A stretch of DNA of 64,000 nt from Oscillospiraceae bacterium (GTDB taxonomy: Bacteria; Bacillota; Clostridia; Oscillospirales; Ruminococcaceae). Both the position numbers and the translations under genes were made by a program. Position 1 is the first letter of the stretch; every line of letters starts with the position of its first letter. Below the pieces are notes generated by a model. It did no database searches and was not told where the DNA came from. It saw only the letters and a list, made by a program, of their open reading frames with translations. This document shows positions 1-7,078 of this stretch, one piece after another. Location: assembly GCA_029007035.1 (NCBI GenBank), contig JAQXHC010000004.1:1-64000 (forward strand). Reading direction: 5' to 3'.

Positions 1-163
1 CGAATTTGTAGTCCACCCTCGGTAAGTTGATTTGTGTGGGATTCAGCATAGAAAGACCTCCTTGACAAGTTTCATCTGAAAATAAAAAAGCTCCTCATCG
101 ACCTGCTTGCATACAGGCTCAGTGAGAAGCGATGTGCAATATTCAATTTTTAGGCATAAAAAT
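1..163. other. Left edge, no gene recognised
   Basis: I see no supported coding sequence, RNA gene or clear signal here. A TTGACA box at about 62-67 has no matching -10 element. The stretch lies downstream of the leftward terminator at 164-199, so it may hold the flank of a neighbouring unit outside the window. Confidence 0.4.
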
Positions 164-199
164 AGCGGACAGCGCTTCTGTTATGAAACACCGTCCGCT
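155..199 (-). terminator. Terminator of the small leftward unit
   Basis: AGCGGAC (164-170) and GTCCGCT (193-199) form a perfect 7-bp stem around a 22-nt loop. On the minus strand the stem is followed by ATTTTTA. It lies 8 nt after the stop of the small reading frame at 208-366, as expected of its terminator. Confidence 0.6.
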
Positions 200-207
200 T
201 TTGTCCA

Positions 208-366
208 TTATTCAGTTTGCTTTGTCAACAGGCTTTCTACCGTTTGTTTTAGGGTTTCTACCAACTTTCTACCAACCTTGACGGCGGTAGAATTCTACCA
301 GTTTTTCTACCAAAAATCTGCATTTTGATGATTTTTCAGAAACAGCGCAGTTACGCAGTTTTCCAT
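208..366 (-). pseudogene. Small reading frame with two in-frame UAG codons
   Basis: On the minus strand an ATG (364-366) sits 7 nt after a GAGGG ribosome site and begins a 52-codon frame ending in TAA (208-210). Codons 20 and 24 are both TAG, each in the context TGG-TAG. Without them the frame would encode a basic peptide whose second half (about codons 29-52) looks like an amphipathic helix containing LVETLKQTVESLL. A promoter at 451-479 and a terminator at 155-199 bracket it, so it has all parts of a transcription unit. It may be a decayed gene, a 19-residue peptide followed by untranslated RNA, or a non-coding transcript. UAG ends copA in this window, so wholesale reassignment is unlikely. 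No known family recognised. Confidence 0.3.
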
Positions 367-375
367 GTTTCTACC
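234..375. repeat. Six copies of WTTCTACC, one in a 14-bp palindrome
   Basis: The 8-mer TTTCTACC or ATTCTACC occurs on the plus strand at 234, 255, 266, 292, 304 and 368. Several spacings (21, 11, 12) are close to multiples of a helical turn. The copy at 292 is the right half of a perfect palindrome, GGTAGAATTCTACC (286-299). The array overlaps the small leftward frame, and two copies create its amber codons. This could be a protein-binding array or iteron-like element; function unknown. Confidence 0.5.
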
Positions 376-410
376 CTCAAAAATGCTGATTTTATGGTGA
401 TTTGGTAACA

Positions 411-450
411 CTTGGCGATAGATTACGATAATTGGCGATAAAGTGGTGAT
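411..450. repeat. Ten-bp periodic CGATA repeats
   Basis: CGATA ends at 420, 430 and 440, exactly 10 bp apart, twice as TTGGCGATA. Related GGTGAT words lie on both sides. The block falls in the 5' untranslated region of the leftward unit, just downstream of its promoter, so it could be an operator repeated on one DNA face. Confidence 0.35.
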
Positions 451-479
451 ACTATACCACATCATTCACTGAATGTCCA
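451..479 (-). promoter_or_regulatory. Leftward promoter near the left edge
   Basis: Read on the minus strand: TGGACA (474-479), 17 bp, then TATAGT (451-456) preceded by GTGG, the extended -10 context used by several other minus-strand promoters here. It would start a transcript near 444, about 78 nt before the small frame. It diverges from the tRNA promoter. Confidence 0.5.
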
Positions 480-532
480 CTCCCAGCGATTATTGGTTTT
501 TTGAAATTTTGAAAATTTTTTTGGAAAAACCC

Positions 533-561
533 TTGACAAATCTCTTTTATAATGATATAAT
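533..561 (+). promoter_or_regulatory. Promoter of tRNA-Pro
   Basis: TTGACA (533-538) and TATAAT (556-561) are separated by 17 bp, with an extended -10 TG at 553-554. Both hexamers match the sigma-A consensus. The tRNA begins 36 bp downstream of the -10. Confidence 0.85.
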
Positions 562-596
562 GTATTACGTTGATTGTTCAACATACCCCATTTCGT

Positions 597-672
597 CTGG
601 GTGTGGCGCAGTTGGTAGCGCGCTACCTTGGGGTGGTAGAGGCCGTGGGTTCAAGTCCCGTCACTCAGACCA
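597..672 (+). tRNA. tRNA-Pro (anticodon GGG), CCA encoded
   Basis: A full cloverleaf can be folded by hand: acceptor CTGGGTG (597-603) with CACTCAG (662-668); D stem GCGC; anticodon stem CTACC/GGTAG (623-627, 635-639) with loop TTGGGGT, giving anticodon GGG at 630-632; T loop TTCAAGT (650-656); discriminator A669; and encoded CCA (670-672). C1-G72 and A73 are features of bacterial tRNA-Pro. The GGG species reads CCC/CCU proline codons. Confidence 0.93.
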
Positions 673-680
673 TTGAAATT

Positions 681-722
681 TCCCGATTTTACGTTGTTTA
701 ACGCAAAGTCGGGATTTTCTTT
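681..722 (+). terminator. Terminator after tRNA-Pro
   Basis: TCCCGA (681-686) pairs with TCGGGA (709-714), extended by imperfect inner pairing, followed by TTTTCTTTT. It ends the single-tRNA transcript. Confidence 0.75.
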
Positions 723-763
723 TATATGAGGTTTTTACCCAATAGCGAAACTATAACGATACT

Positions 764-800
764 AAAAAAGCAGAGCGAAATTATTCACTCTGCTTTTTCT
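764..800. terminator. Bidirectional terminator downstream of the CpsB gene
   Basis: GCAGAG (770-775) and CTCTGC (788-793) form a stem flanked by A6 on the left and T5 on the right, so it can end transcription in both directions. It lies 33 bp beyond the stop of the leftward CpsB/kinase operon. Confidence 0.75.
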
Positions 801-832
801 TTTATACAGAATTCTATGCTTATTATCCGATT

Positions 833-1507
833 CTAAGTACTGCTATTAATATGCCTTTTAACAAGCTCCATAGCCTCATCAATTACAGACTGTTTTACGT
901 TTTTCTTCAGAAGCTCCCAGTTAGGTCTGCGTCTGTCAGTATTGTGGCTGTCAGAGCCAAAAATGACCGGATATTCCTCTTTGATCAAATGCTTTACAAA
1001 GCGTCTTTCCTTGAAGTTTCCGAACGCCTCATTATTTATCTGAAATATTACTTTCATATTCAGAATATGTTCAAGCTGTTCCTTGGTGTAATACTCAAGA
1101 TAGCGGTGAATATGAGCTATTACCGGTTTCAGCTTATATGTCACTGATATATTGTATATCTCTTCCTCCATCCAGGGTGAATACCCTGTATAGGGGAATT
1201 CAAGAAGTATAAGGTCTGAATCCTGAATTGCCAGCTTTTCAATTCCCTCTGTCTCTGAAATACCATGTTCAATGGCAACCTCTGCACCAAGACGCATATT
1301 ATGCGGAGAACCAAGTGATTTGTATGCCTCTCCCCTTTTTTCAAGAAATGCCCGCACGTTTTTGGAGCGGTGTGCATAGAAATGAGGTGTTGCTATGATT
1401 TGCTCAACGCCCTGTTTTTTCAGCATTTCAAGCATTTTCCGTGATGTTTCTATGCTGTCACTTCCGTCATCAATACAAGGAAGAATATGAATATGTGCAT
1501 CGATCAT
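833..1507 (-). CDS. CpsB/YwqE-type PHP-fold protein-tyrosine phosphatase
   Basis: A 224-residue PHP-family metal-dependent phosphatase. The start shows the DxHxH metal motif (DAHIHILP) followed by DDGS; later ATPHF, the HIHRY segment and GSDSHN near the C-terminus supply further metal ligands. In this family (CpsB, Wzb-like YwqE) the enzyme dephosphorylates the tyrosine-rich tail of a bacterial tyrosine kinase controlling exopolysaccharide export. Its start overlaps the stop of the kinase gene by 4 bp (ATGA), indicating translational coupling, and the kinase is its expected substrate. No glycosyltransferase, flippase or polymerase genes are adjacent. Family assignment is confident; the polysaccharide partner is unknown. 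Confidence 0.9.
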   Translation of the reverse strand: MIDAHIHILPCIDDGSDSIETSRKMLEMLKKQGVEQIIATPHFYAHRSKNVRAFLEKRGEAYKSLGSPHNMRLGAEVAIEHGISETEGIEKLAIQDSDLILLEFPYTGYSPWMEEEIYNISVTYKLKPVIAHIHRYLEYYTKEQLEHILNMKVIFQINNEAFGNFKERRFVKHLIKEEYPVIFGSDSHNTDRRRPNWELLKKNVKQSVIDEAMELVKRHINSST

Positions 1508-3009
1508 TTCTTTTCTTCTTTCTTCTTTTCGGCCTTCTCTTCTTTTTTCTCATACGGTTCACCATAACCGTATGAATAATCCTTGTAATAGTGGTACTTT
1601 CCGTAACGCTTGTAATATCTGCCGCTGTTCTTTCTCTTAACTCTCGTCAGTACAAAACCAAGCATATCCATATGTGCAAGTTCTGTCTTGCTCATCAATT
1701 CCTTGATGTCATCCTGAGCTGTATATCCGCACCTTACAACTGTAAGAAGTCCCGCAACATTCTGACTAAGATTCAAAGTATCGGATACAACATTTATGGG
1801 TGGAGAGTCAATAATGATTACGTCATACTCCTCGCTCATTTTCTTCAGCAGTCCGGCTGTCACCGCCGAGCTGAGAAGCTCTGAGGGGTTGGGAGGAATA
1901 GGACCGCATGTCATGAGACTAAGCGCCGGTATAGCTGTTTTTTGAATACAGTCTTCCGCTTTCTTCATTTTCGAAAGAACAGATGATAATCCTCTATCAT
2001 TTTTCAACTCAAAAATCTTATGCTGTACAGGCTTCCTCATATCTGCATCAATCAGAAGAACCTTCTGTCCCTCATCAGCCATTGTAATCGCAATATTGGC
2101 TGCTGTTGTGGATTTACCTTCGCCTGGATTTGCGCTTGATACAATCAATGCTTTTTTATCCGATGTGGATATTGCAAAACCGATATTTGTACGCATCGCC
2201 TTGAAGCTCTCGACTACATTAAACGGCACATCATTATTAAGAAGCGAGATATGTTCTTCGCTGTTCTTTTTGCTCTTTGATGTGGCAACATCCTCAATTT
2301 CTCCAAGAATGGCTTTTTTATACTTTGCAGACAAAACCTCAGGTTCCTTAATGGTATTATCAAAGAAATCAATTAAGAAAATAACGAACACTGCCAGAAG
2401 CATAAGTGCGAGTCCGCCGATTACTGTATTCTTTGTCTTATTGGGACTTACAGGATTCGGATATACCCTTGCTGTATCTATAGACTTGATCTCACCAACA
2501 CCGATTGCTTTATCAGTGAAGTAATTTGCCTGCTTACACAGTTCGTTGCAGACCGCTGCAGAAAGTTCGGCATTTTTTGTTGTTGCAGTGATTGTGATAG
2601 CACTGGTATCAGTTACAGTTGTAATGGAAATATGTGATGCCAGCGAAGATGGCTTGATATTTCCGTTTGCCATGGAAAAGCTTTCGGAAATAATATTCTC
2701 ATCAAATTGATTACAGAGTTCTTTTCCGACGGATTCCATTACGGCGTCGTCTTTCAATACCTGTATATATGTATTTATCAGCTGCTTTGATTTGCTTATA
2801 TCGTTATATGCATTCTCCTGGTCATTTGTGATTCCTGTATATGTCTGAACATACATGGAGATATGTGAAGAATACTGCGGATCTATGGCAAACGTTGTAT
2901 ACGCATACGCTGCACCTGCACCAACAGCTAATGAAATGATCAATACCCATATACGGCTCCATAACAGCAGCAACAGATCCTTGATTGATATTGTTGAATC
3001 TTCATTCAT
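1504..3009 (-). CDS. Fused Wzz/Wzc-like bacterial tyrosine kinase
   Basis: A 501-residue membrane BY-kinase, starting at the ATG at 3009 that follows AGGAAAG rather than at an upstream ATG. Residues about 15-40 are the first membrane segment, followed by an extracytoplasmic Wzz chain-length domain, a proline-containing stretch before the second membrane segment (about 196-214), and a cytoplasmic kinase domain. Walker A (SSANPGEGKS, 291-300), Walker A' (VLLIDADMRKP, 317-327) and Walker B (DVIIIDSPP, 396-404) are intact. The tail 465-486 holds ten tyrosines, the autophosphorylation cluster. Firmicutes often split this protein into CpsC and CpsD; here both are one chain. It pairs with the adjacent phosphatase as an on/off switch for surface polysaccharide assembly. 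Confidence 0.9.
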   Translation of the reverse strand: MNEDSTISIKDLLLLLWSRIWVLIISLAVGAGAAYAYTTFAIDPQYSSHISMYVQTYTGITNDQENAYNDISKSKQLINTYIQVLKDDAVMESVGKELCNQFDENIISESFSMANGNIKPSSLASHISITTVTDTSAITITATTKNAELSAAVCNELCKQANYFTDKAIGVGEIKSIDTARVYPNPVSPNKTKNTVIGGLALMLLAVFVIFLIDFFDNTIKEPEVLSAKYKKAILGEIEDVATSKSKKNSEEHISLLNNDVPFNVVESFKAMRTNIGFAISTSDKKALIVSSANPGEGKSTTAANIAITMADEGQKVLLIDADMRKPVQHKIFELKNDRGLSSVLSKMKKAEDCIQKTAIPALSLMTCGPIPPNPSELLSSAVTAGLLKKMSEEYDVIIIDSPPINVVSDTLNLSQNVAGLLTVVRCGYTAQDDIKELMSKTELAHMDMLGFVLTRVKRKNSGRYYKRYGKYHYYKDYSYGYGEPYEKKEEKAEKKKEEKK

Positions 3010-3098
3010 AATTATACTTTCCTTTACATTTATTTTCCGGTATGTTTTCGGGTATTTCATACCCAAATAAAAACCGGTTTCAACATCTGTATAATTTT

Positions 3099-3128
3099 AT
3101 TATACCACATAATATCAAACCTTTGCAA
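3099..3128 (-). promoter_or_regulatory. Promoter of the kinase-phosphatase operon
   Basis: Minus strand: TTGCAA (3123-3128), 18 bp, TATAAT (3099-3104) with GTGG just before it. It lies about 90 bp upstream of the chosen kinase start. Confidence 0.6.
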
Positions 3129-3301
3129 GACGTTACATGATACTTTTTTCATTTGTTTGTCTAAATCAGCATATTATTGACAATTCGGAATTCCATAGTA
3201 AAAAAAATATATGAATTGCCATTTTCTCAGCCAAACATGCCCGTTTTTTACTTCCAAGCCTCGGGATATTATATAAAAAGGTAAATCATTTCCTCATTTG
3301 A

Positions 3302-3330
3302 TTGACTAAACTCACTTGGTATGATATAAT
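3302..3330 (+). promoter_or_regulatory. Promoter of the CotH gene
   Basis: TTGACT (3302-3307), 17 bp, TATAAT (3325-3330), with an extended -10 TG at 3322-3323. The CotH start is 48 bp downstream. Confidence 0.8.
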
Positions 3331-3377
3331 CATATTAACGAGCAAAAATATAAATATCTAAAAACGAGGTATTGGAT

Positions 3378-5018
3378 ATGAATATATTTCATAAGATTAT
3401 TTCCGGTGCGTTGGCTTTATGCCTTTTAGCCGGCTGCTCATCAGGTAAAATACAGGAAAGCGCTTCAGATAAATCGGTTCCTGAAACTACAGCATTTTCT
3501 GAAAGCACCGGAAACACAATTCCCGCAGCAGACTGGACGGAATACACCGTGCCCTTGCTGTCTATTGAAACAAAAAATCAAGACCCGGACGTTATGGACT
3601 TTGTTACAAAGCCTGTCAATCGATTTGTCGCTGAATCTATAGCTTCGTGGACACCGGGATACACTGTGCCCGAAGAACCCTATTATGAAGACTGCACCAT
3701 TACATTGACAGATACTGACAGCACTGTTCTGTTTAACGATGTCAATGCTCAGGTCAAAGTCCGCGGTAACTGGACTACAAGCTACGATAAAAAACCGCTC
3801 AGAATTAAATTTGAACAAAAACAGAATATTCTTGGCTTAAATAACGGAGCTGAAATGAAGAACTGGCTTTTGCTTGCAGAATACAAGGACGCCTCCATGC
3901 TCAGGAACAAAGCCGCCCTTTCTATAGCCCGTGAACTTCTCAAAGAGGATGGACTTTATGCAGCTGATGCGGAACTGGTCGAGGTTGAAATAAATAACCA
4001 ATATTGGGGTGTGTATCTGCTTATCGAGCAGCAGCAAGTAAATCCGTCACGCATAAATATTACAGAGCCGGCACCAAACTATACTGGTACAGACATAGGC
4101 TATTTTCTTGAATTTGATGGCTATTTCACCAACGAGGACAAGCTCCACGGTTTCAGCGTTGATTATGCCGATAACGCTCCGCTGATTCCATTTGACGGAA
4201 ACGGAGGCAACGGCAGAACTATGAAGTGTCTCGGTGAAAGCAGCAGCGACCCCAAAAAAGATGTGGGTATTACAATCAAGAGCGATATTTACTCTGAGCA
4301 GCAGCACGATTTTATTTCTTCATACATAAACAATGTTTATTATATTATGTATGCTGCTGCCTACGAGAAAAAGGCTTTTGTATTTGATTCCGACTATTCC
4401 TGCATTACAGAGACTTCCGATATAACTCCGCAGAAAGCAGTGGAGAACGTTGTCGATGTGCAGTCCCTTGCAGATATGTATATTATAAGTGAACTCACCT
4501 GTGATGCCGACATCTACTGGTCAAGCTTTTTTATGGACGTTGATTTTGGTGAAGGCGGCAACGGAAAACTGCGGTTTGAAGCCCCGTGGGATTTTGATTC
4601 ATCAATGGGAAATAAAGACCGATGTGCAGATGGTACTGGTTTTTATGCTGCCAACATAGTTCCCGACGTCAACGGCGGTCCCGGCAAGGGCGGCGAGTAT
4701 GAAACTATAAATCCGTGGCTTGCCGTTCTGATTTACGAAGACTGGTTTCAGGAGATAATAAGAGAAAAATGGACGAGCGCCTACGATGGCGGAATATTTG
4801 ACAGAACCATCGAAATGATTGAACACGACAAAAACCAATACAGCGAGGCATTTGAAAGAAATTACCAAAGGTGGAACAACCTTATTGACAATTCTTCCTT
4901 TTCAGGAGAGCTGTCAAAAAATGCAGCAGCGTGCAAAAATCATTCAGAAGCGGCTGATTACCTTTCTGAATGGCTTCAGAAAAGAGTTGCCTTTCTAAAT
5001 GATTACTGGCATAAGTAA
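3378..5018 (+). CDS. CotH-like lipoprotein (CotH kinase family)
   Basis: A 546-residue exported protein. The ATG at 3378 is preferred to the TTG at 3372 because it sits 8 nt after GAGG. The N-terminus is a lipoprotein signal ending in LLAGC. The CotH kinase fold is recognisable by KPLRIKF, NWLLLAEYKDASMLRNK, the INNQYWGVYLLIEQ strand, and the late PWDFDSSMGN, whose WDFD acidic motif corresponds to the metal site of CotH kinases. Spore-coat CotH phosphorylates coat proteins; lipid-anchored CotH proteins of gut Clostridia are usually surface proteins of unknown target. It is monocistronic, with its own promoter and terminator. Substrate unknown. Confidence 0.85.
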   Translation: MNIFHKIISGALALCLLAGCSSGKIQESASDKSVPETTAFSESTGNTIPAADWTEYTVPLLSIETKNQDPDVMDFVTKPVNRFVAESIASWTPGYTVPEEPYYEDCTITLTDTDSTVLFNDVNAQVKVRGNWTTSYDKKPLRIKFEQKQNILGLNNGAEMKNWLLLAEYKDASMLRNKAALSIARELLKEDGLYAADAELVEVEINNQYWGVYLLIEQQQVNPSRINITEPAPNYTGTDIGYFLEFDGYFTNEDKLHGFSVDYADNAPLIPFDGNGGNGRTMKCLGESSSDPKKDVGITIKSDIYSEQQHDFISSYINNVYYIMYAAAYEKKAFVFDSDYSCITETSDITPQKAVENVVDVQSLADMYIISELTCDADIYWSSFFMDVDFGEGGNGKLRFEAPWDFDSSMGNKDRCADGTGFYAANIVPDVNGGPGKGGEYETINPWLAVLIYEDWFQEIIREKWTSAYDGGIFDRTIEMIEHDKNQYSEAFERNYQRWNNLIDNSSFSGELSKNAAACKNHSEAADYLSEWLQKRVAFLNDYWHK

Positions 5019-5023
5019 GAAAA

Positions 5024-5055
5024 ATCCCGGAGTGCGATACTTCGGGATTTTTTAG
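5024..5055 (+). terminator. Terminator of the CotH gene
   Basis: AATCCCG (5024-5030) pairs with CGGGATT (5044-5050), followed by an unbroken T run. Confidence 0.85.
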
Positions 5056-5124
5056 AAATCGTTATCATAGTAAGAAAGTATTATACCGTATTTTTATCGT
5101 CTCAATCTGTTGTATAAGACAGGA

Positions 5125-6792
5125 TCAGTTATTTACCTCAAGCAGTCGTCTATCGAATTCCTCTGCAGAAACAGGCTTGGAGTAATAAAAACCCTGAGCT
5201 GCATCACAGCCGCACATACTCAGAAACTGTGCCTGCTCGTTTGTTTCAACTCCCTCAGCAATTATATCAAGTCCTATATCCTGCGACATTGAGATTGTAT
5301 GAGCAATTATTTTACGTCCTCTGTCGCTTTCCATAAATTCCGACAGGAAATTACGATCTATTTTCAGAACGTCAAACGGAGTGGTTTTCAGCATATTCAG
5401 TGATGAATATCCGGAACCAAAGTCATCCATAAGCATGGTGAATCCGATTTTTTTCATCTGCCTTACTACTCCCGACGTGTCCTCTGCGTCAACAGACTCC
5501 GTTATCTCGGCTTCGAGCAGCTTTATAGGTATATCATACTTTTTTATAAGCTCTGAAAATTTTCCTGCAACATCAAAGCTGTGAAGATATTCCCTTGAAA
5601 TATTGACAGAAATCGGAACAGGTTCGATTCCACTGTCAATCCATTGACGTATTTTTTTACAGGCTTTCTCCCAGATCAGCTGATCCAGTTTGAGAATAAA
5701 ACCGTTCTTTTCGAATATAGGAATGAACTCGTCCGGCGGAATCAGCCCCTTTTCAGAGTGAAACCAACGGGTTAATGCCTCTGCACCTATTATTTTTCCG
5801 CTTGAAATGCTGAACTTCGGCTGAAGAAACATTACAAATTCATTATTTATCATCGCACGAGTCATGTCGTCCTCAATGCTCTGCTGATGATAAAGAGCGG
5901 TTTTCAGGCTTCCGTTGTAAAATCCGATATTGTTAAGAGCATTGCCTTTTACAGACTGACGAGCAAGAGTAGCGTTATCACCATGACGACGTGTGTGAAG
6001 TGTTCTGTCCTCTGCTATAGCTACTCCGTAAACAAGCCGGTAATCAATACCCATATATCCGCGGAGCATACTGTCGAGCTTATGGATGAATTCAAGAATT
6101 TCATTCTCATCATCAAACACGGTGATAATCATAAAGACATCAGCTGTAAGACGCATAAAAGGCTTATCATCGCTGCAGATCACAGAAAGAGAATCATTGA
6201 AAAATTTAAGCAGCTGATCGCCGACTTCAACTCCGTATGTATCATTTATCAGCTTGAAGCGTTCAACATCAAACTGAATAAAAGCAATATTTCTGTCAGC
6301 ATTTTTCTCCATCATCCTTGCAACACGCTGACCAAAAAGCTGCGGAGCCTTATCCGATGTGAACAAATGGACAATTTCTCTCTCCTGCGTCTCTTTTTCA
6401 CTGTAAGAGCGTATATTAATATGCGCACTGATTATTTTTCCGGATTCATTGCGGAGAAAAAGAACAAAAATATGCTTTAAGGCATAGACACTTTCACCCG
6501 GGAGCTTCATCGGAATATCGACAGCAATGCTGTTCCTGTCAATACTCTTCATAATCCCTTCCTCAATCTGAGAGCATAAAACATCAAATGCCGAACGTGA
6601 AGAATCTTCAATCCAGTCGGTTTTTCTTATATATTCAAAGGGATCGTTAATTTCGCAGGGAAAAAGATTTCCGCATAGTCCGATGATATATCCCTTTTCG
6701 CAGTTCCAGAAAATATGAATGCTGTCGGAATCGCCTGCAAATATATTGACTATTAAATTTCGGTCTTCATCCGAAATATGAGAAATATTCAT
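5125..6792 (-). CDS. Cyclic-di-GMP phosphodiesterase (degenerate GGDEF plus EAL)
   Basis: A 555-residue cytoplasmic signalling protein. The second ATG (6792) is chosen because GGAAAGGG lies 9 nt upstream of it, while the first ATG abuts that site. The N-terminal 140 residues are a PAS-like sensor region. The GGDEF domain keeps DVERFKLINDTYG but its signature reads RLTADVF, so it cannot be a cyclase and may bind GTP as a regulator. The EAL domain retains its catalytic set: EALTRW, NIS, ITES, DDFGSGYSS, KIDRNF, EGVET and QGFYYSKP. It should therefore hydrolyse c-di-GMP. It is a single-gene unit with its own promoter; the opposing cyclase candidate in this window is at 36692-38596. Confidence 0.9.
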   Translation of the reverse strand: MNISHISDEDRNLIVNIFAGDSDSIHIFWNCEKGYIIGLCGNLFPCEINDPFEYIRKTDWIEDSSRSAFDVLCSQIEEGIMKSIDRNSIAVDIPMKLPGESVYALKHIFVLFLRNESGKIISAHINIRSYSEKETQEREIVHLFTSDKAPQLFGQRVARMMEKNADRNIAFIQFDVERFKLINDTYGVEVGDQLLKFFNDSLSVICSDDKPFMRLTADVFMIITVFDDENEILEFIHKLDSMLRGYMGIDYRLVYGVAIAEDRTLHTRRHGDNATLARQSVKGNALNNIGFYNGSLKTALYHQQSIEDDMTRAMINNEFVMFLQPKFSISSGKIIGAEALTRWFHSEKGLIPPDEFIPIFEKNGFILKLDQLIWEKACKKIRQWIDSGIEPVPISVNISREYLHSFDVAGKFSELIKKYDIPIKLLEAEITESVDAEDTSGVVRQMKKIGFTMLMDDFGSGYSSLNMLKTTPFDVLKIDRNFLSEFMESDRGRKIIAHTISMSQDIGLDIIAEGVETNEQAQFLSMCGCDAAQGFYYSKPVSAEEFDRRLLEVNN

Positions 6793-6970
6793 AACGAGCA
6801 TCCCTTTCCGTAATCAGATTTGAGTGTTAAACACGCAGAAAAATCATTTTGTCAAATTGCACAAACTTTTCATAAATAAATTGTCTTATATAAAGAAAAC
6901 ACTGTAAAAAATGACAAAAAAGCATCAATAGATTGTGCACATATACACAAAACGCCACTTGCTTTATATT

Positions 6971-6999
6971 ATTATACCACGTTTTTTCATAAATTTCAA
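6971..6999 (-). promoter_or_regulatory. Promoter of the EAL gene
   Basis: Minus strand: TTGAAA (6994-6999), 17 bp, TATAAT (6971-6976) preceded by CGTGG. It implies a leader of about 170 nt before the start at 6792. I see no riboswitch fold in that leader. Confidence 0.75.
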
Positions 7000-7026
7000 G
7001 TGTTTTTTATTAATTATGCACAGAAA

Positions 7027-7067
7027 ATAAAAACCATCGAAAAGAACAAAAAGCTTTCCGACGGTTT
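7027..7067 (-). terminator. Terminator of the amino-acid transporter operon
   Basis: Minus strand: AACCGTCG (7059-7066) pairs with CGATGGTT (7032-7039) with one G-U pair, followed by TTTATTTT. It lies just after the stop of the last operon gene (7079). Confidence 0.75.
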
Positions 7068-7078
7068 TTATGCCTTAA

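Larger units (their letters stand above)
3010..3377. other. Divergent intergenic region with two promoters
   Basis: AT-rich region between the leftward kinase operon and the rightward CotH gene. It holds one promoter for each (listed separately). No open frame or RNA gene is supported in it. Confidence 0.6.

Noticed and set aside
208-366. Pyrrolysine or amber-recoding gene
   Set aside because: No pylT-like tRNA or PylS is in the window, UAG is a normal stop for copA, and the UAG codons arise from the repeat motif. It is kept only as a question.
234-375. CRISPR-like array
   Set aside because: The repeated unit is only 8 bp, spacings are 11-64 bp and irregular, and there are no spacers of uniform length or cas genes.
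597-672. tRNA-Pro as an integration site with an element downstream
   Set aside because: No repeat of the tRNA 3' end or integrase gene is seen within the window, and its own terminator follows directly.
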